Source: CAVPMW01 sp963706515 (GTDB taxonomy: Bacteria > Chloroflexota > Anaerolineae > Anaerolineales > UBA4823). From it: DNA of 64,000 nucleotides. Positions 19,378-28,431 of the stretch are shown one piece after another. Positions within the stretch are counted from its first letter, which is position 1. The number at the start of each line of letters is the position of its first letter. Under the pieces are notes generated by a model. That model was not told the origin of the DNA and did no database searches. It saw only the letters and a list, made by a program, of their open reading frames with translations. The translations under genes were made by a program, and so were the position numbers. The stretch is taken from the NCBI GenBank assembly GCA_963706515.1, contig CAVPMW010000002.1, positions 310,001 to 374,000 on the forward strand, read 5' to 3'.

Positions 19378-21252
19378 ATGCGCAGAGCATTTATTACCCT
19401 TATCGCCATATCCGCGGTCCTGGCGTCCAGCTTACCAGCCTCCGTTCATCCTTTGGCGGCAGGCGAGCTTCCGCAGGTCGTCACCGGCACGCTGATCACT
19501 GTAAATACGAACGCGGATAGCTTCTCATCAGGCTGCTCCTTGCGATCTGCGATCCAGGCTGCGAATACGGACGCTTCTGTCGCCGGCTGTCCTGCAGGCA
19601 GTGGTGCGGATACAATCTCATTATCGGATGACACGTATACTTTGACCCGCACCGGGCAGCTCGAGGATGGTAACCAGACCGGCGACCTGGATATCACCAG
19701 CGATCTGACCATCCAGGGGAGCGCTGACATTTCAATTATCAATGCCAACCACCTGGACCGCGTGCTCCACGTGGCGAACCCGAATGCGCATGTGACCATG
19801 TTGAATATAAGCGTCCAAAACGGCGCTGTCCCCGGGACCGATCTCCTGGGTGGCGGGGGCATCCTGAACCAGGGGACGCTGACTTTACAGGATGTTCAGC
19901 TGACCTCAAACTCTGCCAGGCGGGGTGGGGGGGTGCGCAATTCGACCGGGATCCTGGTCATTCGCAATTCAGAGATCGATAACAACCAGGCAGAAGCAGA
20001 AGGCGGTGGGGTTTATGCCGATGGACCGCTGACCATACAGACCAGCTATATCCACGGCAATCAGGCGAATACTGGCGGGGGTGTGCGCGCCGATGCTGCT
20101 CTCTCATTGGTAGATTCCACCCTCGAAGCGAACTACAGCTACTTATGGCGGAGGGCTGTTCAACGATGCGACGGCTGCCGAGGTCAATCGCGTGACTTTC
20201 TTGCAAAACCATGCTGAAGTGCCGAATGTAGGCGCAGGGTGGGGGAATATACAATAACAATATCCTGGTCCTGACTAACAGCACGTTGAGCGGTAACAGC
20301 TCGGTCTTCCAGGGTGGCGGATATATTTAATAGCAACATTGCGACCTCGTATAATAATACGATCGCCAGCAATACTGCAACTATTGGCGGAGGGATCTAT
20401 AACGCTTCGTCCGCTGCCAGGCTGCCATCCTTTAATGGGAAGAGAGTCCCCAGTGCTCCAACTTCCGCCAGATTTACATTTGCCAATACCATCTTTTACC
20501 TGAACGACCTGTCGAATTGCACCAATGAGATTGGAGCCTCGCTCGTCTCTGCCGGAAAGAATGTGGAATTAGGGCTTTCTCCTCTTACATCCTGCTTGTT
20601 ATCTCCCCCGCCAGCTGATTTTCCAAACACTAATCCCTTACTATCTCCACTGAGCGAGAACGGCGGCTCTTCTGGAAAATATCCCTTCAAAACCTATGCC
20701 TTACTGCCTGCCAGCCCGGCGATCGATGCCGGTTCCGCGGCTAACTGCACCTTCACCGACCAGCGCAGCTACACCCGTCCGGTCGACGGCAACCTGGATG
20801 GGACCATCCAATGCGATATCGGCGCCTACGAATACGCACCAGGAGGAGCGCTGGAGCTGGACAAAATTACGATGAATGTGGTCGAAGAAACGGCGGGCAC
20901 CATTACACTGTCGGTCTCGCGCCATGATACTCCAGAGCAGACCTCAGCTGGCCCAATTCAGGTAGCTTATGGCTCTGGGGGCGGCACGGCGAAGAACGGT
21001 CGCGATTATCAGTTAGTCCCCGGCGTTCTGAGCTGGTCTGCTGGGGATTATTCTACCCAGACCTTCCAGCTGACTGTGACAGACGATCCATTCAAAGAGA
21101 GCCAGGAGTTCGCCGATATCGTTTTGTACGACCCGACGAATGGGGCGACCATGCTGAGCCCATATAATAAATTTACCCTGGTCATCGCTCCCAGCGATCC
21201 GCTGGGTCCCGAGGAGACCACGGGTGTCTATCTGCCGCTCATAGCTCGCTGA
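19378..21252 (+). CDS. Exported CSLREA beta-helix adhesin with Calx-beta domain (frameshifted)
   Basis: GAGGAG just upstream sets the start at 19378. A signal peptide (FITLIAISAVLASSLPAS) leads into the CSLREA-type domain (VNTNADSF, CSLRSAIQAAN) and a right-handed parallel beta-helix with many Asn/Gly turns (GGGILNQGTLTL). Between about 20150 and 20330 the frame changes twice, then the helix resumes. The C-terminus holds the choice-of-anchor-Q-like end (DQRSYTRPVDG, CDIGAYEYAP), a Calx-beta domain (TLSVSRHD, GRDYQLVPGVLSW) and the tail VYLPLIAR. It is a secreted adhesin or polysaccharide-binding protein. A hairpin terminator follows. Confidence 0.75.
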
Positions 21253-21282
21253 CAGGATAAAAACCCTTATCGCATAAGATGT

Positions 21283-21333
21283 CCGAAAACGAGGCTCAGT
21301 CGGCGCACGGCGCCGCCTGAGCCTCGTTTTCGG
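21283..21333. terminator. Hairpin terminator of the CCGAAAA palindrome family
   Basis: Arms 21283-21306 and 21310-21333 (CCGAAAACGAGG...CCTCGTTTTCGG) pair with a single mismatch and an ACG loop; TTTTATT follows on the plus strand. It lies between convergent genes and is nearly the same sequence as the centre of the element at 12196-12249, so it is both a likely terminator and a copy of a repeat family. Confidence 0.7.
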
Positions 21334-21345
21334 TTTTATTGGAAT

Positions 21346-22269
21346 TCAGGATGCCGTCTGCGGCGTTCGCCGGCGGAACCAGTAGCGCCACTCTTTATTT
21401 TCCCAGACCACCAGGATGGGCGCTGCGTTGAAAATCGATGAATAGGTGCCGCTCATGATACCGATGAGCAGGATGATGACGAAATGGCGGATGGTAATTC
21501 CCCCGAACAAAACGAGGGCAAGCAGGGTGAACATTACGGTGAGCTGGGTGTTGATCGACCGCGCCAGGGTCTGCACGATGGAGTGGTTGACCAGGGTCTC
21601 ATACTGCAGGCGCTTGTAAACGGAGGTATTCTCGCGTATCCGGTCGAAAACCACGATCGTATCGTGCACCGAAAAGCCGATCACCGTCAGCAGGGCGGTC
21701 AGGAACAGCGCGCCCGCATCCCAACCCAGGAAGTGCCCCAGGATTGCCTGGACGCCCAGCACGACAAACACATCGTGGAACATGGCGATGATTGCGGCCA
21801 CCCCATAGCGGAATGCGTGCGGCACGCCCCGGAAGGCATAAGTAATATAGCCCATGATGGCGACTGCCGCCAGCAGGACGGCCTCCATGGCGCGGAGAGC
21901 TACCTCTCGTCCGACTGCCGGACCAACGTTATCGAACCGCTGGACGGTACCGGTCGTGCCAAATTTGCTGTTCATCGCGTCCACGATCTGCGTCCTGATA
22001 TCTTCGCTCATCTCCTTGGTGCGGATCACCAGGGTATTGTTGCCGGTTGTTTGCACCTCGGCATCCGGGAAGCCGTTTTGGTTGTAAATTTCGAGCACCT
22101 GGGCTGAGGCAGGGACCTGCCCGGCTGGGAAGCTGATCTCGAGGAGGCTGCCGCCGGTGAAATCGATAGCCAGGGGGATGCCCCAGATCAGCATGGCAAT
22201 CAAACCCGGAACGATCACCAGCAGTGAAAAGGCGAAAAAATAATAGCGGTACTTGACGATATGCGACAT
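21346..22269 (-). CDS. secF: Protein translocase subunit SecF
   Basis: Membrane subunit of the SecDF complex that uses the proton gradient to pull preproteins through SecYEG. The 307 residues show helix 1 followed by IDFTGGSLLEI, the periplasmic P4 region, then helices with the conserved GFSVHDTIVVFDRIREN motif. It follows secD by 9 bp and is the last gene of the minus-strand run ending at the hairpin 21283-21333. Confidence 0.96.
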   Translation of the reverse strand: MSHIVKYRYYFFAFSLLVIVPGLIAMLIWGIPLAIDFTGGSLLEISFPAGQVPASAQVLEIYNQNGFPDAEVQTTGNNTLVIRTKEMSEDIRTQIVDAMNSKFGTTGTVQRFDNVGPAVGREVALRAMEAVLLAAVAIMGYITYAFRGVPHAFRYGVAAIIAMFHDVFVVLGVQAILGHFLGWDAGALFLTALLTVIGFSVHDTIVVFDRIRENTSVYKRLQYETLVNHSIVQTLARSINTQLTVMFTLLALVLFGGITIRHFVIILLIGIMSGTYSSIFNAAPILVVWENKEWRYWFRRRTPQTAS

Positions 22270-22278
22270 GAATTGCTC

Positions 22279-23637
22279 CTACATCCCAAACCAACGCTGG
22301 TGAGCGACGAAATTCAGGTTATCTAACGCCAGATGGATGAACGTCCTGGTCACGATAATGGCGGTGAACATGCTGACCAGCACGCCGATAGCCAGGGTGA
22401 GTGAAAAGCCCTTGACGATGCTCGCCCCAAATGTGCTGCCGAACCAGAATAAGATCAGGCAGGTGATCAGGGTGGAGAGGTTCGAATCCCGGATCGAGGG
22501 CCACGCCCGGCTCCAGGCTAGCTCGGTTGACTGGCGCAGGGTGCGTCCTGCGCGCAGTTCTTCCCTCATCCGTTCGAAGATTAAGACGTTTGCGTCTACC
22601 GCCACTCCGATGCTCAGAATAAAGCCGGCGATGCCGGGGAGGGTGAGCGTAACCGGAATGAGCTTGAATATCGATAAGACCAGCAATGTATAGATGATCA
22701 GGGCGATATCTGCCAGCGCTCCCGGTAGGCGATAATAGAGCAGCATATACAGGATGACGACCGTCATCCCGATCAGACCCGCAAACAGGCTCTTTCTGAG
22801 GGATTCCTGGCCCAGGGTTGGACCAACGGTGGTGCTGCTGATTACCTTTAAGGGGATGGGCAGCGAGCCGTAGCGCAGCTGTACAGCCAGCTGGTTGGCA
22901 GTTTCTGCCGTGAAGTGACCGGTGATGACCCCGCTGCCCTGGGTAATGGCGCTGTTAATTGTCGGGGCAGAGATCACTTGTTTATCGAGTACGATCGCTA
23001 ATACCTGATTGATGTGGCTGCCAGTGAAAGATGCGAATTTATCACTTTCATCGGCCTTAAGATTGAATGAAACTTGATACTCTCCAGTTGTGCTGGTGGT
23101 TACCCCAACCTCGCTCAAAGCAGCACCGGTCATCAAGGTAGGGAACACATTTTGAGTTGTGGTAACCGGCGCAGTGGCTTGAGCGCCAAAATCCGTCTGG
23201 ATCTTCGTCCCGACCAGGTTCTGGGCTTCCTGTGGGGCGATGCTGCTCATGTCGACGAACTCCAGCAGGCCTGTTTGCTCGATCGTGTGCAAGGCAGTTT
23301 GCGGGTCAGTCTCACCCGGGAGCTCGATGAGGATGCGCCGGTCTCCAACTTGCTGGACAACCGCCTCACTGACGCCCAGACCATTGACCCGGTTCTCGAC
23401 GATGGAGCGGGCGGTTCCCATATCTTCCGAGGTGATGCTGGTAGTTTCGGGGAGGTCCGCTTCGAGCAGAGCCTGAACGCCGCCGACCAGATCCAGTCCA
23501 AGCCGGGTTGGGAAGCTGCGGTCAACATTGATTCCCAGGTTTGATAAGTTTATCCGGCTGTTAGGGGCGACGATAAATATTGCAACCAAGAGGAGTGCCA
23601 CGATCGGAATGATCAGGCGTGTAAATCGTCCAGACAT
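22279..23637 (-). CDS. secD: Protein translocase subunit SecD
   Basis: Partner of SecF in proton-driven late protein export. The 452 residues include helix 1, LGLDLVGGVQALLEAD (the D1 signature), the large periplasmic P1 domain with the ENRVNGLGVSEAVVQ and RILIELPG motifs, and a C-terminal six-helix bundle with AVDANVLIFERMREE. GGAGGT precedes the ATG at 23637. It is separate from SecF, not fused. The gene sits 69 bp after the P-loop kinase. Confidence 0.96.
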   Translation of the reverse strand: MSGRFTRLIIPIVALLLVAIFIVAPNSRINLSNLGINVDRSFPTRLGLDLVGGVQALLEADLPETTSITSEDMGTARSIVENRVNGLGVSEAVVQQVGDRRILIELPGETDPQTALHTIEQTGLLEFVDMSSIAPQEAQNLVGTKIQTDFGAQATAPVTTTQNVFPTLMTGAALSEVGVTTSTTGEYQVSFNLKADESDKFASFTGSHINQVLAIVLDKQVISAPTINSAITQGSGVITGHFTAETANQLAVQLRYGSLPIPLKVISSTTVGPTLGQESLRKSLFAGLIGMTVVILYMLLYYRLPGALADIALIIYTLLVLSIFKLIPVTLTLPGIAGFILSIGVAVDANVLIFERMREELRAGRTLRQSTELAWSRAWPSIRDSNLSTLITCLILFWFGSTFGASIVKGFSLTLAIGVLVSMFTAIIVTRTFIHLALDNLNFVAHQRWFGM

Positions 23638-23706
23638 GCAGGTATTACCTCCGTATATTCAAACAAATACCAGCCATGGGCTGGCAAGGGGGCATTATAC
23701 CCCTGA

Positions 23707-24126
23707 TTAATAGGCTTGTCCAATAAATGACGGTTTGATGATGGCGTTATACGCCGCTATCGCTAGCTGTATGATCTCCAGCACCCGATCGAGGACTTGC
23801 TGCGGGGTGAGCAGGTCCGTCGTCACGATCAGATCGGCATGCCTGCGAGCATTTTCCAGGCGCAGCACCTGGGCCTGGAATTCCGCCTCCGTCCAGGATA
23901 ACCGGCGGCGGGCCATGCTGGTGTCGTACGAGACGTCCAGGTACACCAGGATATTCGGGTCAGTCAGCCGCTTCCACATATCGGGGACATAAGAATGCTC
24001 CTGAGCGATATGTTTGCTGCGGATCCCCAGGCGGGTTAAATTCGCAACCAGGGTTGTCTTCCCGGCTGCGCACGGACCCACCACGCCGATCAATAGCACC
24101 GCCCGTTCATTCGCCTCGCTTGCCAT
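23707..24126 (-). CDS. Small P-loop nucleoside/nucleotide kinase-like protein
   Basis: About 139 residues with a Walker A motif GPCAAGKTT near the N-terminus and a LVYLDVSYD strand followed by basic residues, typical of small nucleotide kinases; the substrate cannot be told. The reading frame is open farther upstream, but the ATG at 24124-24126 overlaps the stop of the PP2C gene as ATGA, which strongly supports this start and translational coupling. It is fifth from last of the run that ends with secDF. Confidence 0.7.
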   Translation of the reverse strand: MASEANERAVLLIGVVGPCAAGKTTLVANLTRLGIRSKHIAQEHSYVPDMWKRLTDPNILVYLDVSYDTSMARRRLSWTEAEFQAQVLRLENARRHADLIVTTDLLTPQQVLDRVLEIIQLAIAAYNAIIKPSFIGQAY

Positions 24127-24860
24127 CAGCCTTCCAGGGGAAGCCTGAGCGTCAGGCGCCGAGCAGGATCCCCGCTGAAAGCAACGACGCAAAGCACAGC
24201 GATGCTGATATCGTCCACCGGGCGTTTTTCATCCAGGAGCAGCGCACGCTCGAGCAGCCCATCCGCAATTGCTTGAGGCATCGCCTCAGGCATCGCCTGA
24301 GCGGATACCCCTTCATCCTTGCAAATCATATCTTTGATAATATTTTCAATATCCAGCGCATTGCCTTTGCGTGAGCCGGCATGGACCAATCCATCGGTGA
24401 AGATGACCGCCGTAAGTCCGGGTATCAGCGGATATTCATTGATTACCGGGCGCGTATTCCGGTAGAGACCGATCGGTATGCTCTCCGCGTCGAGCCGTGT
24501 TATCTCTCCCTCCACGGCGATGATCATTGGGATGGGGTTGTTGCGCGTGACCACCAGCGACTGGGTGGTAAGATCGATCGAGAGAATGTTCAGAGTCGAA
24601 GAAACCCGTCCATGACGCTCCGAAAACAGGTAATCGGAGGCAGCCCGCGCTGCGGCGCCATCCCGCACGCCTTCCGCCAGCAGGCTGATAACCTTGCGGG
24701 CGACCATGCCGGAAATTAATTTCGCGCCCTTTCCGCTGCCCTGACCGTCAGCCATGACCACCGATACACCGCCTCGCGAGCGTTCGACGACCTCCACGGT
24801 ATCCCCGCTGCTGGAAGTTGCCCATTTATTAACTTTTGTGACGGAAATCTGTACTTCCAT
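24126..24860 (-). CDS. SpoIIE/PP2C-type serine phosphatase
   Basis: 244-residue phosphatase-like protein of the PPM (SpoIIE) fold. Metal-binding motifs are visible as VVMADGQGSGKGA and AVIFTDGLVHAG, and the C-terminal DDISIAVL supplies the last Asp. There is no sensory or membrane domain. It may dephosphorylate an anti-sigma-factor antagonist, but no such partner is adjacent; coupling to the small P-loop kinase (ATGA overlap) suggests a kinase-phosphatase pair. Confidence 0.8.
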   Translation of the reverse strand: MEVQISVTKVNKWATSSSGDTVEVVERSRGGVSVVMADGQGSGKGAKLISGMVARKVISLLAEGVRDGAAARAASDYLFSERHGRVSSTLNILSIDLTTQSLVVTRNNPIPMIIAVEGEITRLDAESIPIGLYRNTRPVINEYPLIPGLTAVIFTDGLVHAGSRKGNALDIENIIKDMICKDEGVSAQAMPEAMPQAIADGLLERALLLDEKRPVDDISIAVLCVVAFSGDPARRLTLRLPLEG

Positions 24861-24869
24861 ATTTAGATT

Positions 24870-25532
24870 TTACTCGTTTTCAGCCAGGCAGGCGTGGATG
24901 TGTAAAACCTCGCTGTTTTTAACTGATACCCGGTGGTGGGTAACCGTGAATCCTGCCTGGATAAAAGGATCGATCCAAAGCCGGCTGAAATCGGGTGTTT
25001 GACCGGTGAAACGGAATAAGCCGGCAGCTGCCCGATCCAGGGGGTGCGGGCTGCGGATCCAGGCTGCCATGATCACTAGCAGCTCACCGTCTGCTTTGAG
25101 CACCCGCTTGATTTCATCCAGCGTCTCCTGCTGAAAAATATAGTCGCTGGGGAATGTAGCGAAGACCTGTGCGAACCTGCCATCCGGGAAAGGCAGCTTC
25201 TGCCCAAGCCCCGTGACCAGGTTCGGTTGGAGCTGCGCCTGTTTCAGCCGCTGGCAGGCGAGGCGGCTCATCTGGGGGCTGGCGTCGATGCCGTACATCT
25301 TTCTTCCACTGCTTGCCAGGATAACCTGGAGATGTCCCGGGCCATGGCCGATTTCCAGGATCGGCTCGCCGTTCAGCTCGGGCACGCTGGTCATTACCCA
25401 GGCTCGCCACCTGCCTAATGAGACTGTATCAGCTACGAGGTCGTAAGACCAGGAAAACTCATGGTACAGCAGGTGGAAGAACAAGCGCAGACCGCCTGTA
25501 AAGAATCTACGCGGGATGTTTCGCTTGTCCAT
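24870..25532 (-). CDS. Class I SAM-dependent methyltransferase
   Basis: 220 residues with the SAM-binding motif I ILEIGHGPGHL, an acidic end of strand 2 (YGIDAS), and a motif near LPFPDGRFAQVFATF, as in the UbiE/Methyltransf_11 group. The N-terminal FHLLYHEFSWSYDLVADTVSLGRW resembles membrane-lipid or quinone methyltransferases. Substrate unknown; it is 30 bp after the lipid kinase, which fits a lipid-modification role. Confidence 0.8.
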   Translation of the reverse strand: MDKRNIPRRFFTGGLRLFFHLLYHEFSWSYDLVADTVSLGRWRAWVMTSVPELNGEPILEIGHGPGHLQVILASSGRKMYGIDASPQMSRLACQRLKQAQLQPNLVTGLGQKLPFPDGRFAQVFATFPSDYIFQQETLDEIKRVLKADGELLVIMAAWIRSPHPLDRAAAGLFRFTGQTPDFSRLWIDPFIQAGFTVTHHRVSVKNSEVLHIHACLAENE

Positions 25533-25562
25533 CGCTGCAGAATTGGTGTCAATGGGAATTGG

Positions 25563-26498
25563 CTAATTCGTTTTTCCGGCCTCAGCTCGTTTATTCAGTG
25601 GGAGCAGGACTGGAAGCACAGAGGGGAGGATATGATACTCGATCTCTTGAATTTCCCTGGAAATGATCACTCCATCGGCATGCGCAGGCGTGGGTTGGTC
25701 GGATTTAATCTTCAACCAGTCGGCATGTATCTCGTGCATGGCAGGCTGCTCGACATAGCTGCCTTTACCGGGTCTCATCGTCTGAGGCAGGGTGCGTAAG
25801 ATCTGCAGCCGGGTGGGTAAATAGCCGTACACGAAAGTGAGTTTTCCATCGAACGGGTCAGCGTGCGGCGTCATGAAAAATAAGCCGCCAGTGCGGGGGC
25901 AGTTGCCGACCGTCACCAGGGTCACCGGTCCCTCGTAGGTTCCACTATCCCACTCTAAGTGCATCGTCCACTGCGGATTACGGTAAATTCCTTTGAGAGT
26001 AGCCAGCAGGTACCTGGTGGTTCCTCTCACACGTTTGATTTTTTCCTGGATCAGAGTAACGAATGGCTCTAACCCAATCGCCGCATTATTACCGAAATAA
26101 CGATCGTTGACCTGGCAAATATCGATCCGGCGCTGATTGCCGCCAGCGATCACTTTCGCAGCCCCGAGTATATCCCTGGGAATGCCCAGGTTATCTGTGA
26201 AATCATTGGCAGAGCCGAGCGGGATCACCCCCAGCGGCGGCAGGTGGTCGAATTCACCGTCCGCTGCCTGGAGCATCCCATTCACTACTTCGTTGATCGA
26301 ACCGTCTCCCCCGGCGGCTATGATCGGCGAGTCCCCGTTGTTAACTGCAAGCCGCGCAAGCTCGATCCCGTGCCCAGGGTAATCGGTTTCGATCATTTCG
26401 TACGGCACCCCGGCGGCATTCAGCGCCTTGACTAAATCTTCCTTACTCTCACGCCCTTTCCATCTGCCAGCATAAGGATTTAGGATCACGATCGCCAT
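25563..26498 (-). CDS. Diacylglycerol kinase family lipid kinase (YegS/BmrU-like)
   Basis: About 311 residues. The catalytic domain has NPYAGRWKG for the nucleotide loop and the hallmark AAGGDGSINEVVNGM, plus GVIPLGSANDF; the C-terminal beta-sandwich is typical of DgkB/YegS. It phosphorylates diacylglycerol or a related lipid. A longer frame runs up to 26642 overlapping rlmN, but GGAGG lies just before the ATG at 26498, giving the usual family N-terminus MAIVILNP. Confidence 0.88.
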   Translation of the reverse strand: MAIVILNPYAGRWKGRESKEDLVKALNAAGVPYEMIETDYPGHGIELARLAVNNGDSPIIAAGGDGSINEVVNGMLQAADGEFDHLPPLGVIPLGSANDFTDNLGIPRDILGAAKVIAGGNQRRIDICQVNDRYFGNNAAIGLEPFVTLIQEKIKRVRGTTRYLLATLKGIYRNPQWTMHLEWDSGTYEGPVTLVTVGNCPRTGGLFFMTPHADPFDGKLTFVYGYLPTRLQILRTLPQTMRPGKGSYVEQPAMHEIHADWLKIKSDQPTPAHADGVIISREIQEIEYHILPSVLPVLLPLNKRAEAGKTN

Positions 26499-26529
26499 CT
26501 TGATGAAGCCTCCACCTATCCGGAAAGGA

Positions 26530-27630
26530 TCAGTCTGGCAATTCTGGCTGCCCTTCTGCAGCAAGCTGACCGCAGCCAGCCTGGATTTCAATACCGCGTC
26601 GCAGGCGCACGGTGCAGGGGATGCCGTGCTCTGCCAGCTCACTGCGAAACGCCTCGGCTTGCTGGCGGCTCGTGGCTTTGCCGGAATAGCCGTGAGTGGG
26701 GTTGAGCGGGATGACGTTCACGTGGCAGAGCAGGCCTGTTAGGCGTTCCGCCAGCAGCCGGGCGTGGGAAGTCGAATCATTGACATCCTGGATGAGCGCC
26801 CACTCAAAGGTAATTCTGCGGTGGGTCTTTTCGACGTAGTACCGGCAAGCCGCCAGAAGATCGTCGAGGGGATATTTGCGATTGACCGGGAGCATCGATG
26901 TGCGCAGGTCGTCCTGTGCTGCATGTAACGACACTGCCAGGTTGACCTGCCGGCGCTCGTCCGCAAAGCGCCTGATCGCGGGGACGATCCCAACTGTAGA
27001 GATGGTAAACCTGCGTGCGCCGAAGTTATAGCCTGTCGGGTCTCCGAGCTGGTCGACAGCCTGCATTACAGCCGCGTAATTATGGAACGGCTCGCCCATT
27101 CCCATGAAGACAATATTGGTAACCAGCTCACCGGCAGATTTCAGTATGCGCGCATAGTACAGCACTTGCTCGATAATCTCACCGCTGCTCAGATTTCTCA
27201 TAAAACCCATCTGCCCGGTTGCGCAGAATACGCAGCCCATTGCACAACCTGCCTGGGTAGATATGCAAAGCGTGCGGCGTTTTTTCCCGGTCCCAGTGTC
27301 CCCATAGTACATCAATACCGCCTCAATATTTTTAACGTCGGGGAGCTGGAAAAGGGTCTTGACCGTCCGGTTGTCAGCCGAGTGGATGCTTTTTACAGGC
27401 TGCAGGTGCGTGAAAGTGAATGTATCTGCCAGCCTTGCCCTTAAATTTGAGGGGAGGTTGGTGAAGTTTTCCGGCCCTGCCCAGAGCTGCTGGTATAACC
27501 CCTCCCAGATCTGCCGGGCGCGGTAGCCTGGCTCTCCCCAGGAGGTGATTAGCTGCTCGAGTTCGCTAATACTGAAGTTATAAATGAAGGGAGGTTCGCT
27601 TTGCTCGTCCAGGACCATAGCTCGATGCAT
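26530..27630 (-). CDS. rlmN: Dual-specificity 23S rRNA/tRNA A37 C2-methyltransferase
   Basis: Radical SAM enzyme that methylates C2 of A2503 in 23S rRNA and A37 in some tRNAs. The 366 residues contain the iron-sulfur motif CAMGCVFC, the GMGEP motif (NIVFMGMGEPFHNY), and the C-terminal mechanistic Cys in GIPCTVRLRRG, followed by GCGQLA. It starts 3 bp after the HAD gene, pointing to one transcript. Confidence 0.96.
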   Translation of the reverse strand: MHRAMVLDEQSEPPFIYNFSISELEQLITSWGEPGYRARQIWEGLYQQLWAGPENFTNLPSNLRARLADTFTFTHLQPVKSIHSADNRTVKTLFQLPDVKNIEAVLMYYGDTGTGKKRRTLCISTQAGCAMGCVFCATGQMGFMRNLSSGEIIEQVLYYARILKSAGELVTNIVFMGMGEPFHNYAAVMQAVDQLGDPTGYNFGARRFTISTVGIVPAIRRFADERRQVNLAVSLHAAQDDLRTSMLPVNRKYPLDDLLAACRYYVEKTHRRITFEWALIQDVNDSTSHARLLAERLTGLLCHVNVIPLNPTHGYSGKATSRQQAEAFRSELAEHGIPCTVRLRRGIEIQAGCGQLAAEGQPELPD

Positions 27631-27633
27631 TGC

Positions 27634-28428
27634 TCAAGGGATCATGCGCAGTAAGGAGCTGAGGTCCGCCGCGATATAGTCCACCGGCGGATGCCAGGCA
27701 TAGGCATCCGCCTCGGAGCTTACGCCGGATAGGACGAGTCCCGTCTGGCAGCCGATCTCCTGGGCGCCGGCGATATCGGTTTCCAGCCTGTCCCCGATCA
27801 CCAGCGCATCTCCAGCTTCCAGCTCCAGGCGAGCCAGAGCGACCTGATACATCCATGGGCTGGGTTTACCCATGACGAGCGGTTCCTGATAGGTGGCTGC
27901 TTCGAGGAAAGCCAGGATCGCGCCCGCTCCGGGAATCAATCCTTCCGGCGTGGGAAACGTCCTGTCCGGGTTTGTCCCAATAAATAAGGCGCCGTTCCTG
28001 ATCAAAAGCGTTGCTTGTCTCAACTTTTGGAAGCTGAGCTTACGATCCATGCCGACTACGACGGCTTTTACATCCTTGTCTCCGAGTGAGAAACCCTGGT
28101 TCAGCAGCGCCTGCTCCACACCATCCTCTCCGACGATAAATATTGACCCTCCATCGGAGTACTGCTGGTGCAGGTATTGGGCAGTCGCTTCGGAGGAGGT
28201 GATGATTTGCCACTCCTCCAGGCTGTTGATTTGAAAACTTTTCAGGCGCTCGAGGTACTGCAGCGGGGTCAGAGTGGAGTTGTTAGTTGCCAGCACCACT
28301 GCCAGATTCCTGCTGTGGATTTCAGCAAAGGTCGCGGCGAGATCGCCGATCGGTTGGTTCGAGCGCCACAGGACGCCGTCCATATCGATGATCAGAGCCT
28401 GAATTTTTTGCCTGATCTGTTTGGTCAC
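27634..28428 (-). CDS. HAD-IIA family sugar phosphatase (NagD-like)
   Basis: 264-residue HAD-superfamily phosphatase. Motif I is IIDMDGVLW, motif II ATNNST, the Lys motif GKPSPWMY, and motif IV GDRLETDIAGA. The cap is of the IIA type, so phosphosugars or 2-phosphoglycolate-like compounds are likely substrates. It is 3 bp from the genes on both sides. Confidence 0.88.
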   Translation of the reverse strand: MTKQIRQKIQALIIDMDGVLWRSNQPIGDLAATFAEIHSRNLAVVLATNNSTLTPLQYLERLKSFQINSLEEWQIITSSEATAQYLHQQYSDGGSIFIVGEDGVEQALLNQGFSLGDKDVKAVVVGMDRKLSFQKLRQATLLIRNGALFIGTNPDRTFPTPEGLIPGAGAILAFLEAATYQEPLVMGKPSPWMYQVALARLELEAGDALVIGDRLETDIAGAQEIGCQTGLVLSGVSSEADAYAWHPPVDYIAADLSSLLRMIP

Positions 28429-28431
28429 CCC

